Assembly: GCF_900107965.1 (NCBI RefSeq)
Contig: NZ_FNVU01000006.1
Span: 203,337-267,336 of the forward strand
From: Actinacidiphila yanglinensis
Lineage (GTDB): Bacteria; Actinomycetota; Actinomycetes; Streptomycetales; Streptomycetaceae
DNA length: 64,000 nt
Direction of reading: 5' to 3'
The position numbers were made by a program, and so were the translations under genes. Under the pieces are notes generated by a model, which saw only the letters and a program-made list of their open reading frames with translations, did not search any database and had not been told where the DNA came from. Below are positions 15,873 through 25,327 of this stretch, in pieces. The stretch's first letter is position 1. Every line of letters begins with the position of its first letter.

Positions 15873-16745
15873 GTGAGCGAAGCCCGTCCCGGCGGCGGCA
15901 CGAGCGCTCCCACCGTGCTACGCATGATCCTCGGCCGGCGGCTGAAGGACCTGCGGGAGAGCGTGGGGGTCTCGCTGGAGGACGCGGCGAGGGCGCTGCG
16001 TGTGGCGCCCCTGACGATCCGCCGGATGGAGAAGGCCGAGGTCGGCCTGAAGGTGCCGTACGTGGAGAAGCTCCTCCAGACGTACGGCGCCGACGCGCAG
16101 GAGACCGCCGAATTCCTCGACCTGGCCGAGCAGGCCGGCCGACCGGGCTGGTGGCACAGCTACCGCGATGTGCTGCCCGGCTGGTTCACCGCCTACGTGA
16201 GCCTGGAGAGCGACGCCCGGACCCTGCGCACCTATGAACCGCACTACGTCACGGGGCTGTTGCAGACGCACGGCTACGCCCTCGGCGTCCTGCGGGCGGG
16301 GTTCCCCAACGAGAGCGACGAGGACCTCGAACGGCGGGTGGACCTGAGGCTGCGCCGGCAGAGCCTGCTGGACCGGCCGGACACCCCCACCCTGTGGGTC
16401 GTGATGGAGGAGGCGGTGCTGCACCGCGTCATCGGCGGCCCGGAGGTGATGCGCGAGCAGATCGACCGGCTGCTGGAGGCGTCCGAGCTGCCCACCGTCA
16501 CCATCGACGTCGTGCCGTTCTCGGTGGGCGCCCACGTGGGCGCCTTCGCCCCCTTCACCTACTTCCGGTTCGACGCACCGGAACTGCCCGACGTCGTCTA
16601 CACCGAACTCCTCTCGGGATCGGTCTACTTCGATCAGCGGCCCGACGTGGTCGCCCACCTGGAAGCGCACAACCGGATGTCCCTTCTGGCGTCGACCAGT
16701 GACAGCAAGGCGCTCTTGAACCGCATGCGGAAGGAGTACGCATGA
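15873..16745 (+). CDS. XRE-family regulator with DUF5753 (WhiJ-like)
   Basis: A 290-residue DNA-binding protein. The helix-turn-helix lies at about 22-58 (GRRLKDLRESVGVSLEDAA then TIRRMEKAEVG), followed by a DUF5753 domain from about 95 to 270 (YEPHYVTGLLQT, PTVTIDVVPFSVGAH). This is the architecture of S. coelicolor WhiJ and its many paralogues. The GTG start has AGGAGG seven bases upstream. The stop overlaps the ATG of the DUF397 gene (ATGA), so the two are translationally coupled. WhiJ-type proteins modulate development and antibiotic production. The specific target here is unknown. Confidence 0.92.
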   Translation: MSEARPGGGTSAPTVLRMILGRRLKDLRESVGVSLEDAARALRVAPLTIRRMEKAEVGLKVPYVEKLLQTYGADAQETAEFLDLAEQAGRPGWWHSYRDVLPGWFTAYVSLESDARTLRTYEPHYVTGLLQTHGYALGVLRAGFPNESDEDLERRVDLRLRRQSLLDRPDTPTLWVVMEEAVLHRVIGGPEVMREQIDRLLEASELPTVTIDVVPFSVGAHVGAFAPFTYFRFDAPELPDVVYTELLSGSVYFDQRPDVVAHLEAHNRMSLLASTSDSKALLNRMRKEYA

Positions 16746-17053
16746 CCACCACCGAAGGCGGCATCTACAACGGGATGCCGGCCTCCGAACTCGGCGAGTG
16801 GGGCTGGGAACGCCCCTGGAGCGGGACCAGCGGTGGGCAGTGCGTGGAGATGAAGCGGCTGAACGACGGCCGGGTCGCCGTCCGCCAGTCGACGGACCCG
16901 GCCGGGCCCGCGCTCATCTACACCCCCGAGGAGATCGGGGCCTTCCTCGCCGGCGTCAAGAACGGCCTCGCCGACCACATGACGGCGGCCCAGCCCGCCG
17001 ACAACCGACCGCCGAACCGCCCCGGCGACAAGACGCACAACCGCATGCGCTAG
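16742..17053 (+). CDS. DUF397 domain protein
   Basis: A 103-residue partner of the WhiJ-type regulator. The DUF397 signature occupies residues about 13-75: WERPWSGTSGGQCVEMKRLNDGRVAVRQSTDP (aligned to the usual W..SSxS...GxCVEVA...VAVRDSKDP) followed by a typical IYTPEEIGAFLAGVK end. The polar tail of about 25 residues is probably disordered. It overlaps the upstream gene by four bases. DUF397 proteins are small cytosolic factors that bind or antagonise their cognate HTH partner in known whiJ-type pairs. Confidence 0.93.
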   Translation: MTTTEGGIYNGMPASELGEWGWERPWSGTSGGQCVEMKRLNDGRVAVRQSTDPAGPALIYTPEEIGAFLAGVKNGLADHMTAAQPADNRPPNRPGDKTHNRMR

Positions 17054-17139
17054 GCCACGGGGACCGTGTGGACGGTCCCGGCCGCCGAGCAGTGCCAGCA
17101 CATCGACGCATGAACGACGCACAGGACAGGAGGGACGCG

Positions 17140-17961
17140 ATGACCGGCTCCCAGGCCGCACGGGGCATCGACACCAGCAAGCCGCATTCCGCCCGGATGT
17201 ACGACTACTACCTCGGTGGCAAGGACCACTTCGAGGTGGACAAGCACGCGGCGGAGAAGGTGGCCGAGGCGTATCCCGGGATCTTCGCGTGTGCCACCGA
17301 GAACCGGGCGTTCATGCACCGGGCCACCCGCGTGCTCGCCCGCGAGCACGGCATCCGGCAGTGGCTGGACATCGGCACCGGCATCCCGACCGAGCCCAAC
17401 CTGCACCAGGTCGCCCAGGCGATCGTGCCGCAGGCCAGGGTGGTCTACGCCGACAACGACCCGCTGGTCCTGAAGTACGCCGAGACCCTGATGCGCAGCG
17501 CGCCCGAGGGCCGCACCACCTACATCCACGCGGACGCCAACGACGCGGACGCGCTGCTGAGCGCCCCGGAACTCAGCGAGGTGCTGGACCTCAGCCAGCC
17601 GGTGGCGCTGTCCCTCAACGCGCTGCTGCACTTCATCACCGACGCGCAGGATCCGTACGGGCTGGTCGGCCGCCTCATGGAGGCGCTCCCCTCGGGCAGC
17701 GCCCTGGCCATCAGCCACTGCACCCCCGACTTCGACCCCGCCACCTGGGAGAAGGTCACCAGGATCTACGTGGACAGCGGGACGCCCGTGCAGTTCCGGT
17801 CCAGGGTGGACGTCGAGCGGTTCTTCACCGGCCTCGACCTGCTCGAGCCGGGGATCTCGGTCGGCCACCGCTGGCGTCCGGACCCGGACTCCGGCCGCGA
17901 GGGCGAGGAACTGACCGACGCGACGGTCAGCCTCTGGGCCGGCGTGGGCATCAAGCCGTAA
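17140..17961 (+). CDS. SAM-dependent methyltransferase, DUF574 type
   Basis: Class I methyltransferase-fold protein of 273 residues, DUF574/Methyltransf_19 family, common in Streptomyces. Signature elements are PHSARMYDYYLGGKDHF near the N-terminus, the SAM-binding WLDIGTGIPTEPNLHQVAQ, VYADNDPLVL (acidic end of beta2), and LLHFI. The ATG at 17140 is preferred because AGGAGG precedes it, though an ATG at 17110 is in frame. It follows the XRE/DUF397 pair on the same strand after 86 bases and may belong to the same transcript. The methyl acceptor is unknown in this family. Confidence 0.93.
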   Translation: MTGSQAARGIDTSKPHSARMYDYYLGGKDHFEVDKHAAEKVAEAYPGIFACATENRAFMHRATRVLAREHGIRQWLDIGTGIPTEPNLHQVAQAIVPQARVVYADNDPLVLKYAETLMRSAPEGRTTYIHADANDADALLSAPELSEVLDLSQPVALSLNALLHFITDAQDPYGLVGRLMEALPSGSALAISHCTPDFDPATWEKVTRIYVDSGTPVQFRSRVDVERFFTGLDLLEPGISVGHRWRPDPDSGREGEELTDATVSLWAGVGIKP

Positions 17962-18015
17962 CGACCGTCAGGCGAGCGCCGGATTCCGTTCAGCAGCGGG
18001 AAGGGACGACAACCG

Positions 18016-18294
18016 ATGCCCACACTCTGGAGATCCGTTCTGTCCGCGCTCCACAACCCCCAGGCCCCGGGGGCGCTCCATCAGCTCGCCCTCGGTGCCG
18101 CCGACCTCGCCCTCGGCAGCGACGAGGAGGCGACGGCGGACGACGTCTGCCGGACCGCCCGCGAGGAGTTCGGCGTCGAACTGGCGCCGCACGCCGCGGC
18201 GACGGCACTCGCCACGAGGCGGCGGACGCTGTCCGCCTGTGGCACGTCGCCGCTGAGCGGCTACCGGCCGGCCGGCCCCGAACCGCGGCCGTAA
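18016..18294 (+). CDS. Small hypothetical protein
   Basis: A 92-residue frame with GGGAAGGG 10 bases before the ATG, 54 bases downstream of the methyltransferase. It reads LHQLALGAADLALGSDEEATADDVCRTAREEFGVEL, which looks like a real folded helical segment with a single Cys, then an Arg/Pro tail. No family is recognised. It may be a small regulatory protein attached to the methyltransferase unit, or the frame may be spurious. Confidence 0.45.
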   Translation: MPTLWRSVLSALHNPQAPGALHQLALGAADLALGSDEEATADDVCRTAREEFGVELAPHAAATALATRRRTLSACGTSPLSGYRPAGPEPRP

Positions 18295-18350
18295 CGCACC
18301 CTCCACCTCCTGGGACGGCGGGTGTTCACGGCCGCGGGCCGGCGGACCGG

Positions 18351-18767
18351 TCAGCCCTTGGCGCCACCGGGCACCATGCGCATCGTGCGGGCACCCGTGC
18401 GCAGGACGTCCTTGCAGTAGGACACGGTGCCGGTGTTGTCCACGTACTTCGCCGAGACCCAGTTCGAGTTGTCCCGGAGCAGGTACCAGATGTCGTTGCC
18501 CGCGATGTTCTGGGCGCGGACCTTGCAGCGCAGGCCGACCTGCTGGTGGTAGGCCAGCGAACCCCGCACGGAGGAGTCCGTGCTCGGGTACTGCCGCTGG
18601 ACGACGCCGTCACCGGCGACGACCGTGCCGTACGGACGTGCCGGGGTGGCGGCCTGGGCCGGCACCGCGGCGAGCAGCGCGGTCCCGAGGGCCGCGGCGG
18701 TGGTCAGCGCGCCCACGCCGGCGATGACGCGAGCTCGGAGGGGACGAAGAGCAGCGGTTGTCGCCAA
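18351..18767 (-). CDS. Secreted SH3-like domain protein
   Basis: A small exported protein of 138 residues with a signal peptide ending near PAQA and a bacterial SH3-like domain over the last 85 residues (GVVQRQYPSTDSSVRGSL, WYLLRDNSNWVSAKYVDNTG). Two cysteines (LRCKV and VSYCKD) could form a disulphide. Such domains usually bind peptidoglycan or other wall polymers. The TTG at 18767 has AGGAGA eight bases upstream. An ATG at 18800 is in frame but lacks a ribosome-binding site. It is divergent from the GH89 gene with a 314-bp gap. Confidence 0.75.
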   Translation of the reverse strand: MATTAALRPLRARVIAGVGALTTAAALGTALLAAVPAQAATPARPYGTVVAGDGVVQRQYPSTDSSVRGSLAYHQQVGLRCKVRAQNIAGNDIWYLLRDNSNWVSAKYVDNTGTVSYCKDVLRTGARTMRMVPGGAKG

Positions 18768-19081
18768 GGGATCTCTCCTGTTCCTGATGCGCAATGACAT
18801 TCATTGGGCATGAGGAGAAATTACGTCGCCCCTTCCCCAATACCTCCGATAAATCGCCGCGTTGCGCCGAATGAGTAAGAAGCGCACAGATTTCGCAGCG
18901 TTCACCGATTCGGTCCGAATTCTCCCCTCCCCCCGCGCCGACCACGGCAACGCCGGTGCGCCGACGGCACGTTGACCGGATCCTGTCTCCCACTTGTGTG
19001 CGCTCTCTTGACGCTAAATGGCGTGTACCGCTCAACTGGCGCCATGAATACGAAGAGACACTTCATAAGGAGAGACACACC

Positions 19082-22000
19082 GTGACCGGCGGCGTGCGCC
19101 GCCCCTGGCGCCGGGCGCTCGCCGCCCTGTCCGTGCTCGCCGCGACCGCGGCACTCGTCGCCGTGCCCGGCACGGCCCTGGCCGGCACCGCACCTGCCGT
19201 CCGGTCCGCCACCACCACGACCCCCACCACCCACGCGACCACCACCACCTCCACCGCCGGCATCCCCGCACCGGCCGCGGCGATGGAACCGGCCCACGAC
19301 GCGCTCGTCCGCCTGGTCGGAGCCGCCCACGCACGCCAGGTCGACCTGCGCCAACTCCCCGGCGGCGGCGCGGATCGCTACCAGGTCCAGGCGGAGGACG
19401 GTCGGCTGACCGTCAGCGGCACGACCCCGGCCACCGCGCTGCGCGGCTTCGGGGTGTACCTGCACGACGTCGTGCACGCGGACTTCTCGCTGAACGGCGA
19501 CCAGGCGCACCTCCCGGCCGTACTCCCGCTGCCGAAGGACCCGATCGCCGGTGACGCGGCGGTGGCCCACCGCTTCGCCCTCAACGACACGAACGAGGGG
19601 TACAGCGGGCCGTACCTGGCCTGGGGCCAGTGGCAGCACCGGATCGACGTCCTCGCGCTCGACGGGATCAACGAGGTACTGGTCTACGAGGGCCAGGAGG
19701 CGGTGTACGAGCAGGCGTTCGAGCAGTTCGGCTACACCGCGGCCGAGATGCGCGCCTGGATCCCGCAACCCGGCCACCAGTCCTGGTGGATGCTGCAGAA
19801 CCTGTGCTGCCTCGGCGGTCCGGTGCCCCAGCAGTTGATCGACACCCGGGTCGCGCTCGCCCGGCAGATCACCTCGCGGCTGCGCGCGCTCGGCATGACG
19901 CCCGTACTGCCCGGCTACTACGGCACCGTGCCACCGGACTTCGCGCAGAAGAACCCCGGCGCGCACACCATCGCGCAGGGCACCTGGAACCACCTGCAGC
20001 GGCCCGACTGGCTCGACCCCACCGGCCAGGACTTCGCCGCCGTGGCCGCGGAGTTCTACCAGGTCCAGACCCGGCTGTTCGGGTCCAGCTCGATGTACAA
20101 GATGGACCTGCTGCACGAGGGCGGGCAGGCCGGCGACGTGAACATCCCCGACGCCTCCCGCGCCGTGCAGGACGCGCTGGAGAAGGCCCACCCGGACGCG
20201 ATCTGGGCCATCCTGGGCTGGGAGAACAACCCGCTCCAGGCCACTCTCACGGCAGTCGACAAGTCGAGAATGCTCGTCGTCGACGGCAACTCCGACCAAC
20301 CGAGCACCACCGACCGCGACCACGACTTCGACGGGGTGCCCTACGCCTTCGGCACCATCTGGAACTTCGGCGGCCACACCAACCTCGGCACCAGCCTGAC
20401 CACTTGGAACACCAAGTTCCACCAGTGGCTGGCGCGCCCGGGAACGGCGCTGAACGGGATCGCCATGATGCCCGAGGCGATCGACAACAATCCGGCCGCC
20501 GTCGAGTTCTTCGCCGGCCTGGCCTGGGAGCCGGCGGCGGTGGACGTGCACCAGTGGTTCACCGACTACGCCACCGCCCGGTACGGCGGGCAGGACCCGA
20601 ACGCCGACGCCGCCTGGCGCATCCTCGCCGACACCGTCTACGCCTGGCCCCCGACCAACGACACCAAGCACGTCACCGGTGTCTACGAGCTCCAGCCGTC
20701 GCTGACCGCCACCGGCGGCACCGTGAACTACGACCCGGCCCAACTCCGCCTGGCGCTCAGCGACCTGCTCGCGGTGCGTCCCTCGCTGCGGACGAGCACC
20801 GCGTACCGCTACGACGTCGTCGACCTCGCCCGGCAGGTGCTCGCCAACGACGGGCGCACCCTGCTGCCGCAGATCCGCGCCGCCTACGCGGCCCGCGACC
20901 GGGCGCTGTTCGAGCAGCTGACCGGGACCTTCACCGGCGAGATACAACTGCTGGACCGGCTGCTGGGCAGCGACAGCAACTTCCTGTTCGGCGCCTGGCA
21001 GGCGGAGGCCGCCGCCCAGGCCGGCTCGCCGGCCGAGGCCGCGGCACTGGAGTACGACGCCCGCTCGCTGCTCACCCAGTGGTCCGCGACCGGCGTGATC
21101 CAGGACTACGCCGCGCGGGAGTGGAACGGCCTGGTCGGCGACTACTACCTGCCGCGCTGGCAGACGTACTTCAGCGGTCTCGACCAGGCCCTGCGCACCG
21201 GCACCCCGGCGCCGGCGGTCGACTGGATCGCCGTCGCGACGCAGTGGGACGCGAAGACGACCCGCTACCGCAGCGCTCCGGCCGGTGACGCGCACGCGCT
21301 CGCCGAGCAGGTCGCCGCGGTTCCCGCGGGCGGGCTGTCGCTCAACGCCGAGACGCCCGGCGCGAAGCCCGGCGGCACGGTGCGGGTGACGGCGACGTTC
21401 ACCGACCGCAACCCGGTGCGGGCCGCCCGGCAGCCGTCCTTCACGCTGACGGCGCCGGCCGGGTACCGGGTCACTCCGGTGGCCTCGCCGCCGCCCGGGG
21501 ACATCTCCCCGAACGGGACGGCGAGCCGGAGTTGGGACGTGACCGTGCCCCGCGACGCCGCACCCACCACGGTGGTCCCGCTGTCGGGGCGGGTCACCTG
21601 GACCTCGGGCAGCGCCCGCGGTGCGGCTACCGCCGCGGCGGGCGCGGTCGTCGCCGGCACCGTGTCCGCGCCGTACCGCACCGCTTCCACCACGCCGGTG
21701 ACGGTGGCCCGGAACGGGTCGACGCTGTCGCTCGCCGGGGGCGGCGCCGACCAGTACGTGGGCAGCAACGAGTACGGCACGATCTACCGGCCCCAACTGC
21801 TCGCCGACGGCACGTCGGTGACGACGCAGGTGCTCGCCCAGGGCGACAGCGGGCCCTACGCCCGGGCCGGCCTGGTGATCGCCTCCGACCTGGGCACGCC
21901 GGGTTCGGGCGGCTACGCCACGCTGGCGGTCACCCCGGCGCACGGCTGCATGCTGAGCTGGGACTCCGACGGGGACGGGCGGCTGGACCACTACGCCGAG

Positions 22001-22657
22001 GACGACGGATTCAGCGCGCCCGCCCACCTCCGGCTCAGCCGGACCGGCGACACCATCACCGGCGCGTGCAGCATCGACGGCACGAACTGGGCGGTCGTCG
22101 GATCGGCGACCGTACCGGGCATGAGCGCGGTCGAGGACGCGGGCGTGGACTTCTCGGCCGTCGACCGGGACACCCACCTCGGCGGGTATGCCGTCTTCCG
22201 CGACCTGGCGGTGGGCGCCTACACGCCCCGGGACACCACCGGCGACCCGGTGGTGAGCGTCGGGCAGCCCGCGACCGCGCTGTCCTCCGAGGCGGGCAGC
22301 CCGCCGTCGGCGGCCGACGACGGGGACCGGACCAACAAGCAGTACTGGGGCGGGGTGATCGGCGCCGACAACACCTGGTGGCAGGTCGACCTCGGTTCGG
22401 ACCGGCAGCTGTCGTCGGTGAACGTGCGCACCTACGTCGACGGAAAGCGGTACTACACCTACCGGTTGGAGGGGAGCACCGACGGCACCCACTGGTTCAC
22501 CCTCGGCGGTAAGCTCGGCACCGCGCCGGCCACCGACGCCGGGGACACGTACGGAATGGACGCCCGGGCCCGCTACGTGCGGGTGGTGGGCCTGTCCAAC
22601 TCGGCCAACGGTACGTTTCACCTGAGCGAGGTGACCGTGCGGGCCGCCGCCGGCTGA
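19082..22657 (+). CDS. Secreted alpha-N-acetylglucosaminidase (GH89) with C-terminal binding modules
   Basis: Exo-enzyme releasing alpha-linked terminal GlcNAc, homologous to human NAGLU and clostridial GH89. The 1191 residues comprise a signal peptide ending near ALA, a Thr-rich linker, NAGLU N-domain, TIM barrel and helical C-domain about 65-735 (DGINEVLVYEGQEAVYEQ, WWMLQNLCCLGGP, YKMDLLHEGGQ), a NEW3-like beta domain from about 750, a lamin-G/DUF1349-like module from about 860, and an F5/8-type CBM32 from about 1055. Candidate catalytic glutamates are in DLLHEGG (about 345) and MMPEA (about 465). AAGGAGA precedes the GTG. The substrate could be wall polymer or host glycan. Confidence 0.93.
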   Translation: MTGGVRRPWRRALAALSVLAATAALVAVPGTALAGTAPAVRSATTTTPTTHATTTTSTAGIPAPAAAMEPAHDALVRLVGAAHARQVDLRQLPGGGADRYQVQAEDGRLTVSGTTPATALRGFGVYLHDVVHADFSLNGDQAHLPAVLPLPKDPIAGDAAVAHRFALNDTNEGYSGPYLAWGQWQHRIDVLALDGINEVLVYEGQEAVYEQAFEQFGYTAAEMRAWIPQPGHQSWWMLQNLCCLGGPVPQQLIDTRVALARQITSRLRALGMTPVLPGYYGTVPPDFAQKNPGAHTIAQGTWNHLQRPDWLDPTGQDFAAVAAEFYQVQTRLFGSSSMYKMDLLHEGGQAGDVNIPDASRAVQDALEKAHPDAIWAILGWENNPLQATLTAVDKSRMLVVDGNSDQPSTTDRDHDFDGVPYAFGTIWNFGGHTNLGTSLTTWNTKFHQWLARPGTALNGIAMMPEAIDNNPAAVEFFAGLAWEPAAVDVHQWFTDYATARYGGQDPNADAAWRILADTVYAWPPTNDTKHVTGVYELQPSLTATGGTVNYDPAQLRLALSDLLAVRPSLRTSTAYRYDVVDLARQVLANDGRTLLPQIRAAYAARDRALFEQLTGTFTGEIQLLDRLLGSDSNFLFGAWQAEAAAQAGSPAEAAALEYDARSLLTQWSATGVIQDYAAREWNGLVGDYYLPRWQTYFSGLDQALRTGTPAPAVDWIAVATQWDAKTTRYRSAPAGDAHALAEQVAAVPAGGLSLNAETPGAKPGGTVRVTATFTDRNPVRAARQPSFTLTAPAGYRVTPVASPPPGDISPNGTASRSWDVTVPRDAAPTTVVPLSGRVTWTSGSARGAATAAAGAVVAGTVSAPYRTASTTPVTVARNGSTLSLAGGGADQYVGSNEYGTIYRPQLLADGTSVTTQVLAQGDSGPYARAGLVIASDLGTPGSGGYATLAVTPAHGCMLSWDSDGDGRLDHYAEDDGFSAPAHLRLSRTGDTITGACSIDGTNWAVVGSATVPGMSAVEDAGVDFSAVDRDTHLGGYAVFRDLAVGAYTPRDTTGDPVVSVGQPATALSSEAGSPPSAADDGDRTNKQYWGGVIGADNTWWQVDLGSDRQLSSVNVRTYVDGKRYYTYRLEGSTDGTHWFTLGGKLGTAPATDAGDTYGMDARARYVRVVGLSNSANGTFHLSEVTVRAAAG

Positions 22658-22700
22658 GGCCGCGGACCTGCGCGGGCGCCGGGACCCGGGAGGGCACGGA

Positions 22701-23903
22701 GTGGCGAACGGCGCCGGCGCCAGCGGCACCGCCGTACTGCGCGAGCTGAACCGCATCGCGGTGCTCGACGTGGTACGGCGGGCCGCGCCGGTTCCGCTGC
22801 GGATCACCGAGATCGCCGACCGCACCGGGCTGGCCCGGCCCACCGTGCGCCAGGCCGTCGACCTGCTGATCGAGCAGGACTGGCTGGTGGCCGTGCCGGG
22901 CCCGGACGACCGGTCGGTGGGCCGCCCGGCCACCCGGTTCGCGCTCGACGGACGGTCCCGTCCGGTGCTGGGCGTCGACGTGGGGCCGCACCGGGTCACC
23001 GCCGTCGTCGCCGAGGTCGGCGGCAGGTACCTCGCGGTCGTGCGCAAGGCCGTCGGCCGGTCTCGGGCGCAGGACGTCCTGTCGGCGATGGACGCCGCCG
23101 TGCGTTCCGCGCTGGAGGAGGCGAGGGTCGCGCCGGATTCGGTGGCCGCGGCCACCGCCGCCTCACCTGGCCTGATCGACGCCGGATCGGGCACGGTGAC
23201 GCTCGCGCCGAGCGTCGGGGGCTGGCCGTCGCTGGCGATCGTCGAGCACGTCTCGGCCGTCGTGCCCTGCCGGGTACGCCTGGAGAACGACGCCAACCTC
23301 GCCGCGCTCGCCCTGGCCCGCGCGCAGGGCGACCCGCACGGGACGCTGCTCGCCGTGCAGTGGGGCGAGCGCCTGGGGGCCGGGATCGTCATCGACGGCC
23401 GGCTGCACCGGGGGGCACGGAACGCCGCGGGCGAGATCGGGTTCATCGGCGACGGCGCCCGGCTGGTCACCGAGGGCGGGCGCGGCGAGTTGGAGAGCAG
23501 GCTTTCCTCCGAGGCGATCGGGCGGCGCGGCATCGAGGCGGCCGCGCTGCACCCGCGCTCGGACCTGGCCACGCGCATCGCCGCCGGCGCCGACCCGGCC
23601 GCCGCTGTCTTCAGCGCGGCCACCCGGCGCGACCGCGCGGCGCTCGCCGTCGTCGACGAGGTCGCGGCCACCTTCGCCCGGGCCGTCGCGCCCGTGGTGC
23701 TGGCCCTTGCCCCGGACGCGCTGGTGATCGGCGGCGGGGTGGCGCGGGCGGGCCCGGTGCTGGCCCGCGCCATCGCCGAGCACCTCGGCGAACGCGCCCT
23801 GGTGTGCCCGCAGGTGACCCTCTCCGAGCTGGCCGAGGACTCGGTGGTCTCCGGCGCGGTGCAGTTGTCGACCGACGACGTCTGGGCCGCCGCCCTGTCC
23901 TGA
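22701..23903 (+). CDS. ROK-family transcriptional regulator
   Basis: NagC/XylR-type repressor of 400 residues with an N-terminal winged helix about 15-80 (LRITEIADRTGLARPTVRQAVDLL) and a ROK sugar-kinase-like domain (LGVDVGPHRVTAVVAEVGG, AASPGLID, LENDANLAALA, GAGIVIDGRLHRGARNAAGEIGFIG). The usual ROK zinc-site CxCGxxGC segment is not present after GEIGF, where the sequence reads DGARLVTEGG, so zinc binding is probably lost. It begins 43 bases after the GH89 gene on the same strand. An amino-sugar or amino-sugar-phosphate effector is likely from context. Confidence 0.92.
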   Translation: MANGAGASGTAVLRELNRIAVLDVVRRAAPVPLRITEIADRTGLARPTVRQAVDLLIEQDWLVAVPGPDDRSVGRPATRFALDGRSRPVLGVDVGPHRVTAVVAEVGGRYLAVVRKAVGRSRAQDVLSAMDAAVRSALEEARVAPDSVAAATAASPGLIDAGSGTVTLAPSVGGWPSLAIVEHVSAVVPCRVRLENDANLAALALARAQGDPHGTLLAVQWGERLGAGIVIDGRLHRGARNAAGEIGFIGDGARLVTEGGRGELESRLSSEAIGRRGIEAAALHPRSDLATRIAAGADPAAAVFSAATRRDRAALAVVDEVAATFARAVAPVVLALAPDALVIGGGVARAGPVLARAIAEHLGERALVCPQVTLSELAEDSVVSGAVQLSTDDVWAAALS

Positions 23904-24040
23904 GGCCAGGTCCCGGTCACGCCGTCGGGGGCGCGCGTGCGCCGCACCGGCTGCGTGGCGGGCGTCCCCCCGTGGTGAGCCGCGGCGGCGGGTCCACCCA
24001 TACTGGGCCGACCGCAGCCTCGCTCCCCGGGAGAACACAC

Positions 24041-25234
24041 GTGATCGTCGTCGGCCTCATGTCCGGTACCTCGATGGACGGCCTGGACGTCGCCGTCGGC
24101 GAGTTCGGCCTCGCCGAGGGGGTGCTGACGCTCCGGCTGCTCGGTGCCGAGGAGTACGCCTGGCCGCCGGAGACCCGGGAGCGCCTGCTTGGGCTGCTAC
24201 CCCCGGCCGAGGTCGGGCTGGCCGAGGTCTGCGCGCTGGACACGCTGGTCGGGCAGGCGAGCGCGGACGCGGCCGTGCGCGCGATCGAGCGGTTCGCCGG
24301 CGGCCGGGCCGATCTGGTGGCCTCGCACGGGCAGACCGTGTACCACTGGGTCACCGACGGGCGGGCCCGCGGCACCCTGCAACTCGGCCAGCCCGCCTGG
24401 ATCACCGAGGCGACCGGGCTGCCGGTGGTCTCCGACATCAGGGCCCGCGACATCGCGGCCGGCGGCCAAGGCGCCCCGCTCGCCAGCACCCTGGACGCCC
24501 TCTGGCTCGCCGGCGACGGACCGGGCGGCGGCGCCCCGGCCCGCCGCGCCGCCCTGAACCTCGGCGGCATCGCCAACGTGACGGTGGTCGGCGGCCCGGC
24601 CGAGCCCGTCACCGCCTTCGACACCGGCCCGGCCAACTGCCTGCTCGACGCGGCCGCCCACCGCCTCACCGGCGGCAGGGCCGGCAGCGACATCGACGGG
24701 CGGATGGCGCGGGCCGGGACCGTCCGCGGGGATCTGCTGGCCCGGCTGCTGGAGGAGCCGTACTACCTGCTGCCGGCGCCCAAGTCCACCGGCCGCGAGC
24801 TCTTCCGCGCCGATTACGTCGAGAGCCGCTGCGCCGGGCTGCCCGCGGTGACCGACCAGGACCTGATGGCGACGCTGACCGAACTCAGCGCCGTCACGGT
24901 CGCGGACGCCTGCCGCCCGTACGGGCTCGCCGAGGTCGTCGCCTCCGGCGGCGGGGTGCGCAACCCGGCGCTGATGGAGGCGCTGCGCGCGCGGCTGCAC
25001 CCGGTCCCCCTCGTCATCAGCGACGACCGCGGGCTGCCCGCCGGGGAGAAGGAGGCGTACCTGATGGCGCTGCTGGGCTTCCTGAGCTGGTACGGGATTC
25101 CCGGTGTGGTGCCCGGCGCGACCGGGTCCGCGACACCACGGGTGCTGGGCCGGATCACCCCGGGCGACGCCCCGCTCCGGCTGCCGGAGCCGGCACCGCG
25201 CCCGCGCCGCCTCGACATCCTCCCGCCGGCCTGA
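24041..25234 (+). CDS. anmK: Anhydro-N-acetylmuramic acid kinase
   Basis: Cytosolic kinase that opens and phosphorylates 1,6-anhydro-MurNAc to MurNAc-6-phosphate in peptidoglycan recycling. The 397 residues carry the family's VVGLMSGTSMDGLDVAV opening, VASHGQTVYH, QGAPLASTLDALWLA, NLGGIANVT, FDTGPANCLLDA and the nucleotide-binding ASGGGVRNPALM. The GTG at 24041 directly gives VIVVGLMSGTS, so the longer upstream frame is rejected. It is downstream of the ROK regulator on the same strand, and a hairpin follows its stop. Its product needs MurQ, which is not in the window. Confidence 0.95.
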   Translation: MIVVGLMSGTSMDGLDVAVGEFGLAEGVLTLRLLGAEEYAWPPETRERLLGLLPPAEVGLAEVCALDTLVGQASADAAVRAIERFAGGRADLVASHGQTVYHWVTDGRARGTLQLGQPAWITEATGLPVVSDIRARDIAAGGQGAPLASTLDALWLAGDGPGGGAPARRAALNLGGIANVTVVGGPAEPVTAFDTGPANCLLDAAAHRLTGGRAGSDIDGRMARAGTVRGDLLARLLEEPYYLLPAPKSTGRELFRADYVESRCAGLPAVTDQDLMATLTELSAVTVADACRPYGLAEVVASGGGVRNPALMEALRARLHPVPLVISDDRGLPAGEKEAYLMALLGFLSWYGIPGVVPGATGSATPRVLGRITPGDAPLRLPEPAPRPRRLDILPPA

Positions 25235-25280
25235 GCGGTACGGCGGAGCCGGACCGGCCGGCAACGGGTCCGCCGGCACG

Positions 25281-25321
25281 GCACGGCTCCACCCGTTGAC
25301 CGGTGCGGGGCGGAGCCGTGC
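25281..25321. terminator. Bidirectional terminator hairpin between anmK and the RpiR gene
   Basis: Arms GCACGGCTCC (25281-25290) and GGAGCCGTGC (25312-25321) pair perfectly between two convergent genes. Confidence 0.6.
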
Positions 25322-25327
25322 CTTCCG

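Noticed and set aside
18902..24040. A 1712-codon open frame antisense to GH89 and the ROK gene
   Set aside because: It mirrors the codon pattern of two clear genes on the other strand; composition is Arg/Gly/Val rich with no domains. It is a GC-bias artefact.
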